In this document: piece after piece, positions 50,690 through 62,056 of the stretch
How the letters are laid out: each line of letters starts with the position of its first letter
How positions within the stretch are numbered: the first letter of the stretch is position 1
From: Dromiciops gliroides
Taxonomy: Eukaryota; Chordata; Mammalia; Microbiotheria; Microbiotheriidae
Assembly (NCBI RefSeq): GCF_019393635.1
Contig: NC_057861.1
Location: forward strand, 302,085,468-302,149,467
Reading direction: 5' to 3'
Length of the DNA stretch: 64,000 bases
Made by a program: the position numbers and the translations under genes
Notes under the pieces: model-generated
Databases searched by the model: none
Told to the model about the DNA's origin: nothing
The model's input: the letters and a program-made list of their open reading frames with translations, nothing else

Positions 50690-51690
50690 AGATACAAAAC
50701 CAGAGTGAGAGGTAGCACCCTTAGAGATCTGCTTTTAGCCTATGATGCCACACTTGCCTGTCACTCAGTGTGAATTGCAGACCTTGATGGATTGCTTCTA
50801 CCAAGCTTGCATGGACTTTGGCCTAACCATTAATCTTAAAAAGATTAAAGTCATGTCAGAGTGCTATGTCGTCTCCATTGATACACATAAGTAGCTACTA
50901 GTTGGATGTCGTAAGCCAACTCTCGTATCTTGGCTCTATTGTCAAAGAATTTGTCACTCGATTCTGAGATCAGAGGATTGGGAAAGCTACTTCAAGCATG
51001 TCTAGGCAAACAGTAAACTGACAAGAAGAACCAAATTTGCCGTCTATAGAGCATGCATCCTGAGTACCTTACTGTATGGCAGCAAAACATGGACTATATA
51101 CACTAGACAAGAGAAGAAGCTTAACAGCTTCCACATGCGCTGCCTTTAGCACATCCTTGGCATATCTTGGTCAGACATGATCACCAACACAGAAGTGCTC
51201 CAATGCATGCAACTTCCAAGCATCTACACGCTACTGAAACAAAGATGGTTGCGCTGGCTCAGTCATGTGCACTGCACACAACGATAGGCACATTCCTAAA
51301 GACCTATATATGACCAGTTAGCCTCAGGCTAAAGACCTGCTGGACGCCCCCAGCTTTGCTACAGAGATGTATGCAAGCGAGACTTGAGGGCTCTGGGAAT
51401 AGACACCGGCAGCTGGGAGGAGATGGCCAAGGACAGCACCTGATGAAATTCAGTACTCAGGAGCAGCTTGCTCACAACTAAGATGGGCCTCCAAGCTCTG
51501 GAGGAAGAAAAACGAATGAGACACAGGAACCAATGGGTAACAGAGAGCGCAGTTTTCTGATGTCCTTGTGGGCAGGAGCTGCGGCTCCCGTATCAGATTG
51601 CACAGCCACACTGTGGCCTGTGGCTCTTCAAGGTGCTGATCCATGGTCCTCCATGACTGGCGGAAGCCTGCTGCTGCTACTACTACAACA
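50690..51690 (+). mobile_element. LINE ORF2 C-terminal remnant (RTE-like)
   Basis: Translation shows KTWTIYTRQEKKLNSFHMRC, a stop, HILGISWSDMITNTEVLQC, LPSIYTLLKQRWLRWLSHV and later YRDVCKRDLRALGIDTGSWE. This is the conserved tail after the reverse transcriptase of a non-LTR retrotransposon. At about 51560-51620 GRSCGSRIRLHSHTVAC resembles the terminal Cys/His motif of such elements. Multiple stops make it inactive. RTE is my best guess for the clade. Confidence 0.7.
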
Positions 51691-51894
51691 TTTTAAGAAA
51701 GTTCATAGGAAAGACATGAGTGCTATAGGAGTCCATGACAAAGAGGAGGAAAACTGGTTAAGACCCCTGGTCTAGAAGGTTTTCTTGAATTTGAAATCAA
51801 TATCAAGGGACAAAACTGGGATTGAATTCCTTTCTGCATGCATGAACTAGGTAAGGCTACTCTTCCTAATGAGAAATGAAGTTCCTTTGCATGG

Positions 51895-52092
51895 CATGTT
51901 TCAACTCAGCCAACACACAGCTTTCTAATTTGAATATTGAGGGAAACATTTCTTCTGGGAGAAATCCTTTCCCCTCAGTTAAGACATTCATAAAGTTTCA
52001 CTCCAGTATGAATTCTGTGATGTTGAGTAAACTGTGCATTCAAGCAGAATGGCCTCACCTATTTATTATATTCATCAGGTTTCTTACATGTT
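51895..52092 (-). pseudogene. Relic of a C2H2 zinc-finger gene (copy in U2)
   Basis: The minus strand reads KKPDEYNK, stop, VRPFCLNAQFTQHHRIHTGV, KLYECLN. This matches the repeated finger-plus-linker pattern (KPYEC..C.KAF....L..H.RIHTGEK.YEC) of KRAB-type zinc-finger proteins. Several zinc ligands are lost and stops interrupt it. About two fingers can be traced; the rest of the array and any KRAB box are not recognisable. The best-preserved part is at 51977-52025. Which member of this very large family it came from cannot be told. Confidence 0.7.
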
Positions 52093-52835
52093 CCCCCCCC
52101 AAAAAAAACCCCACAAACATTCATTGTTTGAGGTCAAATTTCCATATGTCCTTGGCTCTAACAATCCAACAGTCTTTCTTCTTTTTAAGAAGATCTTCTC
52201 TCACAGATTCCAAAGAAAGGGGTTAGAAAATTGGCATCTGAAAATCTAGTTCCAACATACACTATGCCTAGGCTTCTGGCCTAGAGAGGCTTGTGCTTCT
52301 GTAACTCTATGGCTTTGGCTCCCATGTGATTGCCTCTCCTTCACAGGAGGAGAGTCATGCTTGCTGAGCCTCCATTAAAACTGGGGTATGCATTACAACC
52401 TCACATTCTTGTCCTGTTCTTCATTTTCACCCTTGAGTCCCAAAAATTTGCTAAGTTATAAGACATGACCAACAAATTCCAAATCCTCTCACCCATAGTC
52501 CTCAGGTCAACATGAAGAGAAAAATTTTACCTCCAAGAAAGAAAAAAAGCATATGAGTATCTGTTCCACTCCTCAGTTCAAAACACTGTAGGCAAATATG
52601 TGCTAGAAAAAAATCTTCATGAATACCACTAGAACTCTAATGATGAATAGCAAAATAGATAAGGGGAAACATCTCCCTAAATATACATCCATTTAAATCC
52701 TGATTTAATAGCAGAAAACATTCATGAAACAAGATTTCTACCATTGAGGGGAATGCATAAAAGAAATAGAATAGTTTATAGGGCTAAAGAGAGAATTTTT
52801 TTTTTTTTTAGTGCTTGGAGTTCCAAGCTGTTAAG

Positions 52836-53339
52836 TGTGATGAAATAATGGGATTTAGCAGATACTCAAGGACCCACCTGGAGATTAATCTAGACTGACT
52901 GAATCAAGTGAGAGTGATTGACTGCTGATTAGCCTACTTCAAGTTAACTGGATTGTAATCACACCTGGCTAGCCCTTAAGAAGGTATTGTTCTCAGAAGC
53001 TAGATTGTGAACTCAATTTGAGAACACCTTCAAAACCAATGGATTTGGATGATGCCAACCCATCAGCTTGACGCAGTGTGTAAGGACCGCCTCTGTTCCA
53101 GACCTATAAAAAGCTTCCACAATCAGTTTGCTGAGAGTTCCTGATTAAAGCAGGCTGGTAGAGGAGGACTTGAGGAAGAACCCAACCAGGCTGGAACTCT
53201 AGGCTAGGTAGGACTTCTTTTTCTTAACTTTCTGAACTCCTTGTAAATATCTGTATGCTTTAATAAATGTTTAATGCCCAAAGACTGGTGCTGAAGCTTC
53301 TAATTTAAGGCTACCACAATATAGATTTTAAACATCACA
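52836..53339 (+). mobile_element. Solo ERV LTR in unit U2
   Basis: It begins TGTGATG and ends CATCACA, a perfect 7-bp inverted end, flanked by TAAG at 52832-52835 and 53340-53343. It has a TATA-like tataaaaagc (53105) and an AATAAA-type signal (taataaatgtttaatg, about 53262). The paralogous U1 sequence at about 49488 is uninterrupted, so the insertion postdates the duplication. Confidence 0.85.
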
Positions 53340-56300
53340 TAAGCCAAGTGAGGCAAGACCCAAACTATTCTTTTCCCCTCTCCCAAGCTAATGTAATTAT
53401 GTGCTTCAATGACCTTCTAGTGACTAGTTATCACTTTTGCAGACTATTGACAGATTGAAGTTCCCAGCACAATTGAGCCCCATCCTTTTTGAACTTACTG
53501 AATATTGGGATAACATTCATGGATGGTAGGGGTGCCCTGTGATCCAAATCTTTCTTCAAAAACCACAAAGTAATTGTCATCTTGATGTGCCAAGCCACTA
53601 AAAGGTGGCCCGGGTGGCCCTCAATCACTATCAGATTGGCTATGGACTCTGGCACAGGAAAAGCAAGACTCAATACAAACTATTCTGAGACATGACCAAC
53701 CTAAGACAGCCCAAACTGCTTCTCACAAGAGAATGTCAAGATTGACCTCTAGTACATTTAGGCATGTTTAAGGCTTCCCACATCACTGAGATGAAGGAAG
53801 AGATTTTCAGACCCTAAAAATTAGATTACATTATTGGTAAAACAACCAAGAAGATGATTAGAAGAGATCAGTAGGTTGGAGAACACAGCTTACAGAGAAA
53901 GAAGGATGAGGAAGAATTAAGATCTTTGATAGGATACCTGAAGGTTTCCCTTCGAATTTTCCAACATTGAGAGAATGTTCTTTGATTTCTACCTTCACAA
54001 CAATTACAACAGGCAAATCTTTCCTGTTGCCCCCCTCCCCACAAAAGCATTGAAGACCATTAAAAGGAAGCAAGCAATTCTAGAAACAAATATGAAGTAT
54101 TACTGTCTCTGAAGACAGAGTGGTAAGTGTTAGCCCATAAAAAAAAACCCAAAAAGCAAAAAACCAAAACCAGTTATTCCTCCCTCATGGTATTTGGCAA
54201 TGCAAACTATTGTGAGTGGGCATTCATTATAGCCACCCTGGAATCCACCATGAAGGCTCCATGTCACTTCATTTTATCACACCAGGCCTAATTCCACAAG
54301 GTAACTTCTTCACACAGAGAGGGAAGCCTTCTCTTCCTCACCTCCTGCCCCCAAGGTCTTCCTTAGAAATCTTTGGGATACATTGGTCTGGTCCATTCAT
54401 GAATGTCTATGCCAGAAGAGAAATCCATAGCAGCTAATTTGCCCTGCCAACACCTCCTATATAGCCCTATATTCCTTGGCCTTTGAGATGCCCCTTGTTT
54501 TCTAAGGGATGCTGCTCACTTACAAAAGCCTCTCTACCAAGTTTGGAAGAGGCTATCCTTCTAGCAGTGGGCTAACAAGGTTCCTCCAGAAAGCTTCCTG
54601 CTCTTCAGCCTGTTGGACTAGCACTCTGTGTCCCCAATTCTGTACAAACCTTACACCTGGTAGTGACATAGTCCTCTGTATCTTTTCCTCAAGTTACATG
54701 CTTTGTCTTAGGTGGGGCTTCACTGTCAAGTCTAAGTATTTTGTTCATTGCTCTTGTGGTATAGTACAACAAACCTTTAATTAGAAATCATCTGCACTTA
54801 GCATATGTGCAGAAACATGCAAGTACAAGAGCTTCCAGGGGCACTAGCAAAGAACCAAAAGTGGGATCTCCAGCCTAAAAGGCCATGGATATATGTCCCT
54901 CCCTCTTTAACATCTTCACCTAATGTACTGTAAAATCAGGTGCTTCTGAAGGGGGTCCCATAGGCATTCTACTTATCTTTTAGTGAGAAATTTGAAACCC
55001 AGGGTGGTTAAGTAACCCACCTAAAGTCATGTAAGATGGTAAGGAGTAAAGGCAAGATTTTAACCCAGGTGCTGTAGCTCCAGAACTAGTTTTAACTACC
55101 TTCCACCTCTGTACCAGGCTCTCTTCCCAAATACCCTCTCACAGAAGTGAATAGCAAAATAATTTTCCCAGACCTGCCAATACTACGGACAAATGCCTAA
55201 ACAGCTGGATGGGTAGTTCATTAGGAAGAAAAAGCAACGGTTGAGTTGATAGTTGAGAGAATAACTTCTCCATCTTCCTGGGAAAGTTGAAGTAGACTGG
55301 ACAATGGACCAAGGAGGAAGAGCAGGATCAATAAAGCTTCCCCAAATAATGACCTCACAAACTGGCCAAAACAGCACCCTTAAGTACCATGGTTCTGAGA
55401 TGGCAAGGGAAGTTTGCTTTCCAAGTGCTGTTGGGAGATGCTAAATCATATTCATCCTTTACATGAATAGATCTATGTACCATCTGTTAAAAAACATTAG
55501 CTAATTGCTTTCCCATTCATTCTTCTCTTCCTGAGCAGATCAGAAAGAAAAAAAAAAGGAGAGGGGCAGCATGCTGTGTGAGGAATCCTTTGTAATTTGG
55601 TAGATTTGGAAGGACCAAAGTTCGAAAGGTTAGTTTAGGATGGGGGGGGGGTGCCGGTGGTACACATTCATCTTAGCAAGTTACTTCTACCATTCTTCAT
55701 GGATTCAGATTCTTCGGCTGCGTTGGCCAAAACTACCTTCCCTGTGCTGGCCTTCATTCACCTATAGGTGTCATCTCTCTCTGTCAGGGGTGAACACTTA
55801 AAAATGAGTCCCTATTTTCAATAAGTTCATATACTATTGTATGGCATAACATCAAACATGTTGTGGATGGAGATAGTGAAGGAACCCTAGCTTGAGAGGC
55901 AGGAACTGGGTTCAAAATCTGCTTCCTGAAGTACCCACTTATGGTATATTATGTATTAAGAATTGGGGTACATGTTCTAACAAGGCATAGTGAAAGGTGA
56001 GTTCATACAGGTGAAGCATGTCAGTTGATAAGACGGGGAGGGGGGGGGCGGGGCGCCTCGGTAATAGAGAAATGTGACAGAGGCTCAGATGCTATAAAGC
56101 CTCACAATGATGTTCATGCTAAAAGTAGACTGGCCACACAGCAAGTTAGTTAATCATACTTTAATTGCCTAATTAAAAATGTGTTCCTAATTCCAAAGCC
56201 AACTTTTTCTACTATGTAACTTTGATGCACATTCCATGGATCATGCTGTTTTCAGGGGAGGAATTTGAAAATCATAGCTTCCATGAATATGGAAGTGATA

Positions 56301-56953
56301 GTCCAATAATACTTTACCTTTGTCAAACCTCATCTAGAATATTGTGCTCAATTCTAGGAGAAATACTAAGAAGCTAGAGAGCATGCAAAAGAAGGCAAAC
56401 TCTTGCCTCCAGCTCATGGCACATGAGGATCCAATGAAGGAACTGGGTATGTGCAATCAGAAAAGGCTCAGAACATGAAAGCCATCTTGCAATATTTAAT
56501 GATCAAGACAGAATTTAAGAAAAACATCCTAGTATGGCCTCTTGGAACTTTTCATGATAGGCTCCTTTATTTCTGCCTAACATGAAGCCTGAGCTGCTCA
56601 GAAGTAGAGAGATTGCCTCAAGAGATGGTGACTTTTTTTTTTTACTGGAAGCTTTTATTCAAGCAGACAGGTAAGATATCATGTTATCGTGAGGGACTTT
56701 TGTGCATGGTTTGAACAAGAGGACTATTGAAGTCCTCCCAAACTCCAAAATTCTGGGAGTGATCATAGAACAGAGAGAACAGAAAAACCCCTACTGGGAC
56801 CCAATCACATAATGCTAGCTACTAGAAACATGACTATTTCACAACTCCAAACTGATTACACAGAGATCTGGATTAAGCATCAAGAGCTACCTTTTGCTCA
56901 GTCTCTAGATAAAGACTAATCCTTCAATTCCTAAGCATTTTACTCTTTCATCG

Positions 56954-58066
56954 TGTAAAAAAATTTTTTTAACTTAACTATATCTAATCTGAAAACATAA
57001 CTGTGCTTATAAGAAAAGTTATAAGTATATGAAAAATTATAGCTTTAGAAAAATTGTAATTGGGCCAAAAGTCCCTTCAGTCTCCATTCAAATGGAAAAA
57101 TATTTTTAACTTGCTTGCCTAATTTGGGGGAACTAATCTAATTGCAGGGCCTAATATAACTGGAGGACTAATCTGGGACTTTTGACTGTCTGGCTATCTG
57201 ACTGCTATTAATTTAATATGAGCTGTTTTAAAATTTTCTCCACACTGCCCCTGATCCCAAATTAATAAGCAAAAGATTAAGAAGCCTCAAATAATCAAAG
57301 CAGAATTTATTTATAAAAATCAATGTAAACAATAAGGGTCAAGAAATGCAAATTATACAACCTGTCTGCTTTTAATATAAGGGCCATTGCTGCCTCTTGC
57401 CTTAACGTATGCTCTTGCTTTCTCCAACTTTCACTCTTTTCTCCTTCACTCTAGCTCCCTCTTTTACTTTCACTGCTCAGCTGCTTTCACTTTGTCGACC
57501 CCCCCCCCCTTTACCGTCTAACTTTCCTCTCTGTACTGCAGCACTGAACCCCTGGGTTTCTTCTCTCTCACCGACCTCTCCTTCCATTCTCCTAGTGCTC
57601 CCACATCCCTGCTTTGCCCATCCTCCCTTCCTGTCTTCTTAATCTTCCAGCCTCCTCGTGCCTTCCTAGTCCTCCAGCATCCCCCTCTCACTGTCTCACT
57701 AGCTCTCCCCCTCCATCTGTCAGCCCCCTTTTTATTAACCTGCTCTCTCAGGTGAAACCTGGGCTCTCTGCCCCCAGAGCCAGCTGAGCCCTGTGCTTTG
57801 GGAGCCCGCAGCTGGAGCTGGGCAAAGCAAACCCCAGCATCCCTGAGGGTTTTTGTGGGCCTTTCCACTGCCAACAGGGCCACACAGTGCCACACCCATG
57901 GCTTGGGTTTTTGTGCAGTTTAGCCCGGCTCATAGGCCTCCCTGCAGCTGAAACGGAGGGGGAGGGGCCCTAGCCACTCTTACACAGAAAAAAAAAACCC
58001 CGAGGACCTAAGGTTTTTTAATCTCAGCCCAAAGGCATGGTTCCCAAATCAAAATAAATTTCCACA
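56954..58066 (-). mobile_element. 1.1 kb insertion in A2, probable LTR
   Basis: It is absent from paralogous unit A1, where sequence is continuous near 41950. It is bounded by 'tgta' on the left and 'ccaca' on the right, so it reads TGTGG...TACA on the minus strand. It has an AT-rich left half, a strongly pyrimidine-rich middle (57410-57740) and a GC-rich right part. No clear target duplication is seen. The 125-codon minus frame at 57518-57895 within it shows no known domain and is probably fortuitous. Confidence 0.5.
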
Positions 58067-60151
58067 GTAGGAAAGGTTCCTAGAGCCTTAGACCTCCTAT
58101 AGAGTAAGGTCCTTGGTCTCCATATCTTAAGTTACTTTCTCTCTAATCATATGATGATAATTAATAAATATACAGAAGGGTCATTGACCTTTATGGGCTT
58201 GCCATGAAACTTTTTTTGGCTCACTGGCAATGTTGAATGTTACAGGAAAAATAGGGAATTCCATGACTACTCACCACCTACTGTAGACTAATGGGCAGAT
58301 GGAAGAAGTCAGTCAAGCCAGAGACTATTTTGATGCCTCATTATAGTTACAGCAGAACTGATTTCATTGGCCACCCATTGCAATTTCATGAACTCATCTG
58401 GAACATTCTGACTTCTGTAGATCATAGTCCAAGGGATTTATGGATTCTCCCTACCTGTGTGCCTATCAGATAGACATAATAGTACATCCTAGCCTTCCTC
58501 CTGAAGTATAAGAGATTATGTAAGGGAATTCAGACCATCAGAAGACATTAATGGGGGTTTAGGAACAGAAACAGGACAGGACAGAACTAAGTTTCTATAC
58601 TAGGCCCCAGCTGCCAGGGGGCAAGTATTTCTAGCAGCTACATGGTCAATGGTCTTGAATATTAACATAATCTGATGAAACCCAGTAGTGAGGATTAAAG
58701 GGGGATTTCGTTCATGTTTGTATTCATCTAAACACTAACTCATTACCTCAGAGGTTAGAAAAGTTGCTTGCAATATAAGAAAAATGGAAAATATTGTATG
58801 TTGGAGGGGATGTAGGAAAGCCGAGATGCTAATTCACTTTTGGTGTAGTTGTGAAACTAGGTAGAGTTCTAGACACAGGCCATCCTTAGCTATACAAGGC
58901 ATCACTGAAACATGGTGCTCCTTGTAACAATTGAGCTGCTTCAAGTCAGGCATAGGACAAGGGGTTATGTTAGAGACAGGGTCAGTTGTCCCCAGCAATA
59001 GTACAAATCTAACACATTGGCCAGTTTCAAGGTCTAGGAGGTGGGTGCGGTCTAAGCTTTTTGAAGCCATATCTTTGTTCTAGGTTGTTAGCTTCACTTG
59101 AAGACTATAACCAGGCCCATCTTCATAAATGGAGACCCACACCCCAGGGAAGAGGCTAGCTTTAGTTTCTGGTTCAGGTAAGGCTTGTGAGAATCATCAC
59201 TGATTAAAAAAAAATCAAGGATTCAAACAAAAGGGACACATTCAAGCACTCGAGATAAAAATAAACCAATTTGGTGAAGACAAAGATGGTGAAAGCCCAA
59301 AAGTAGAGGAGCTAGTATTTGGAAGCATCTACTGTAGTATTAAATCAAAAAAGTGGTTTGAGAGTGTCATTGAAAGGTAACCAAAAGCTTTCCCCAATGC
59401 TTCAGATAAAAGCACACAAGATAGTTGCCCAGATGTTCATTTAGAAAGAATAAAATACTGAGTGAATGATTTTGATAGTTTCTTTAAATGGTTAAACCAT
59501 TTTGTATAAAAGTGGTTTTTATATTGCTATAATAAGACAAAAAAAGTAGTCTAGGAAAAATATTGTAACTAAGGTGAGCCTCTGTGAGGAAAACCAGAAC
59601 TTTTACCAGCAATACCAGATGTCTTAGGTGACAGGCAGAGGAAAACCCGTATTTTTGCCAAAATGTAAGCCCCTGGGGAAAGGCACCCCGAGACCCCTGT
59701 GTTTGTAGGTATGCTCTATTCAGCTACAGGCTGAGTGTAGGTTCCTCATCTTCTGTTGTCCAAGTTGGGAAGAAACGGCGGCAGCAGCAAGCAGTATAGC
59801 CCAGCTCTTCTAACATCTTATCTACAAAGGTCTAGAAAGTAGACTAGACCAAGTCCCGATGAGGAAATCCAAGGGGAAAAAAACCCCAGTGCATCATTTT
59901 TCTAACTGAAATTGGCTCAAAATGACAGGGGTCTGAAGAAACTGGGAGAAACAGTCTGGCCAGGAACATGCCACATGAGGAACATTCCAGCACTCAGTGA
60001 CTGAAAGAGACAAAGATGTACTTTAGGGTAGAAACAAGGTCCACCCAGGGGCACAATGACCTTGTGCCCTTGTGTAAACAAGTCATAAAAACAGGTGCCA
60101 ACTGGCTTCTCTATCACTTCTTATCCAACTCTGGGTCACAGACCCCATGTT

Positions 60152-60167
60152 GAAAAGTGAGTGGATC
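60152..60167. repeat. Left target-site duplication of the LMOD1 retrocopy
   Basis: The 16 bases gaaaagtgagtggatc match the right copy at every position. The preceding 'tgtt' followed by 'gaaaag' resembles the A-rich site cut by L1 endonuclease. Confidence 0.95.
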
Positions 60168-60295
60168 AAGCCCATTCTCCCTCCTCCAAACTTCCAAACC
60201 GAGCCCCTCCACCTGCTCACCCAGCAGCCCAGAGCCCCCCGCCCTCCTCCATACACTCGCACACAGCGCTTTGAGCTGAGCCCCATCTCTTCAAG
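60168..60295 (+). other. LMOD1: 5' UTR carried by the LMOD1 retrocopy
   Basis: This is the 128 bases between the left target-site duplication and the ATG. It is C-rich and unlike the AT-rich flank. Its presence suggests that reverse transcription reached close to the cap of the parent mRNA. I see no TATA box or obvious promoter in it, so transcription would need a promoter borrowed from the flank. Confidence 0.75.
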
Positions 60296-62056
60296 ATGTC
60301 CAAGGTAGCCAAGTACCGCAGGCAGGTGAGCGAAGATCCTGATATCGACAGCTTGCTGTCTACGCTGTCTCCGGAGGAGATGGAGGAGTTGGAGAAGGAG
60401 CTGGATGTGGTGGATCCAGATGGGAGTATTCCCGTGGGGCTCCGGCAGAGGAACCAGACGGACAAGCAGTCCACAGGCTTGTACAACCGTGAAGCCATGC
60501 TCAATTTTTGTGAGAAAGAGACCAAGAAACTCATCCAGAGGGAGATGTCAATGGATGAAAGCAGGCAAGTGGAGACCAAGACAGATGCCAAGAATGGAGA
60601 TGAGAGGGGCAGGGATGCTGGTAAAAAAGTCCTTAGCTCCAAACGGGACTCAGAGCTGGGAAAAGAACAGAAGAAGGACAGTCCAAAGATAAGCCGACAA
60701 AGAGAAAAAGATGAAGCAGATGGCAAAAGTAAAGAGAGGCTGAAGGATGACAAAGTACTGAGGGGGATAGACAAGGGCAGGGTCAAGGCTGCTGTGGACA
60801 AGAAAGAGACAGGAAAGGATGGGAGAGAAGAAAAGACAGCAGCATTAAAGAAAGACGATGAAAAGAAGGGGATTGAAAAAAGCAGGAGTGTGAACAAAGA
60901 GAAGGAGAAGAAGGGAGAGGACAAGAGTGACACAGTGGATAAAAAAAAGGAGGAAGAGAAAGTGAAGACGGGGAGTGGCAAAGTGGAGGCCAAAAAGGAA
61001 GATGGGAAAGTTAAGAAGGGGGAGCCCGCTACTCAGAAGGACCCCAAGGATAACGCTGATGCCAAGAATACTAACGCCCCAGAGCCTGAGAAGCCCACCC
61101 CCAGTAACCCTGCCAAGGCCCCAGAGCCTGAGAAGCCCACCCCCAGTACCCCTGCCAAGGCCCCAGAGCCCCCAGCAAAAGCAGAAGAGGAAGCAGCCCC
61201 CAGCATATTTGATGAGCCTCTGGAAAGGGTGAAGAACAATGACCCGGAGATGACCGAGGTAAATGTCAACAACTCGGACTGCATCACAAATGAGATTTTG
61301 GTCAAATTCACCGAGGCACTGGAATTCAACACTGTGGTCAAGGTGTTTGCCTTGGCCAACACCCGGGCAGACGACCACGTAGCTTTCGCCATCGCTATCA
61401 TGCTCAAGGCCAACAAGACCATCACCAGCGTCAACCTGGACTCGAACCACATCACTGGCAAAGGCATCCTCGCCATCTTCCGGGCTCTGCTCCAGAACAA
61501 CACCCTGACGGAGCTTCGCTTCCATAATCAAAGACATATCTGTGGAGGCAAGACCGAAATGGAGATCGCCAAGCTCCTGAAGGAGAACACCACACTGCTC
61601 AAGCTGGGCTATCACTTTGAGCTGGCAGGCCCCCGGATGACCGTCACCAATCTGCTCAGCCGCAACATGGACAAACAGAGGCAGAAGAGGCTGCAGGAGC
61701 AGAAACAGGCACAGGGTGTGGGCGGGGAGAAGGACCAGCTGACAGTCCCCAAGATTGGGGCCCTGCCCAAAGGCTCCCCAAAGCCATCACCACAGCCCTC
61801 TCCAAAGCCCTCCCCGAAGAACTCCCCCCAAAAGGGAGGCACTCCTGCTGCCCCACCCCCACCCCCACCTCCCCTGGCTCCACCCCTCTTGCCAGAGAAC
61901 CTGAGGAATTCCCTTTCTCCAGCCACTCAAAGGGAGATGGGAGATAAGGTCCTCCCAGCACAAGAGAAGAACTCCCGGGACCAACTGCTAGCTGCCATCC
62001 GTTCCAGCAACCTCAAGCAGCTCAAGAAGGTGGAAGTGCCCAAGCTGCTTCAGTAG
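60296..62056 (+). CDS. LMOD1: Leiomodin-1 processed retrocopy with an intact 586-aa frame
   Basis: Leiomodins nucleate actin filaments; LMOD1 is the smooth-muscle member. The frame opens [20 protein letters not shown], the tropomyosin/actin-binding N-terminus (about residues 1-90). A Lys/Glu-rich disordered stretch follows (about 95-260), then a Pro/Glu segment (261-295). The leucine-rich actin-binding domain starts near [20 protein letters not shown] (303-322) and runs to about 460. Next come Ser-Pro-Lys repeats (493-512), a polyproline run (520-530) and a C-terminal WH2 motif ([18 protein letters not shown], 561-578) ending PKLLQ. The human protein is 600 aa. The start is the family start, with A at -3 and G at -1. 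There is no stop, frameshift or intron, whereas the mammalian parent gene is interrupted by introns (three exons in human, from memory). GC content is well above the AT-rich flanks. TSDs and a poly(A) tail prove retroposition. Identity and retrocopy status are secure; expression and function are inference, since an open frame may only mean youth. Confidence 0.95.
   Translation: MSKVAKYRRQVSEDPDIDSLLSTLSPEEMEELEKELDVVDPDGSIPVGLRQRNQTDKQSTGLYNREAMLNFCEKETKKLIQREMSMDESRQVETKTDAKNGDERGRDAGKKVLSSKRDSELGKEQKKDSPKISRQREKDEADGKSKERLKDDKVLRGIDKGRVKAAVDKKETGKDGREEKTAALKKDDEKKGIEKSRSVNKEKEKKGEDKSDTVDKKKEEEKVKTGSGKVEAKKEDGKVKKGEPATQKDPKDNADAKNTNAPEPEKPTPSNPAKAPEPEKPTPSTPAKAPEPPAKAEEEAAPSIFDEPLERVKNNDPEMTEVNVNNSDCITNEILVKFTEALEFNTVVKVFALANTRADDHVAFAIAIMLKANKTITSVNLDSNHITGKGILAIFRALLQNNTLTELRFHNQRHICGGKTEMEIAKLLKENTTLLKLGYHFELAGPRMTVTNLLSRNMDKQRQKRLQEQKQAQGVGGEKDQLTVPKIGALPKGSPKPSPQPSPKPSPKNSPQKGGTPAAPPPPPPPLAPPLLPENLRNSLSPATQREMGDKVLPAQEKNSRDQLLAAIRSSNLKQLKKVEVPKLLQ

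Larger units (their letters stand above)
50505..54275. repeat. Duplicated unit U2
   Basis: Tandem partner of U1 in direct orientation. It differs by carrying a LINE remnant (about 50690-51690) and a solo LTR (52836-53339). The LTR's 4-bp target duplication splits sequence that is continuous in U1 near 49488. Confidence 0.75.

Noticed and set aside
57518..57895. 125-codon minus frame in the A2 insertion
   Set aside because: Arg/Gly/Glu-rich composition from the antisense of a pyrimidine tract, with no domain or start context support.
60217..60993. 258-codon minus-strand frame antisense to LMOD1
   Set aside because: It is the shadow of the Lys/Glu-rich sense codons (Ser/Phe/Leu runs) and shows no domain. 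The other minus frames at 60845-61984 are rejected for the same reason.
60296..62056. Interpretation as the native LMOD1 locus
   Set aside because: There are no introns, and a poly(A) tail and matching 16-bp target duplications are present. The native mammalian gene has introns.
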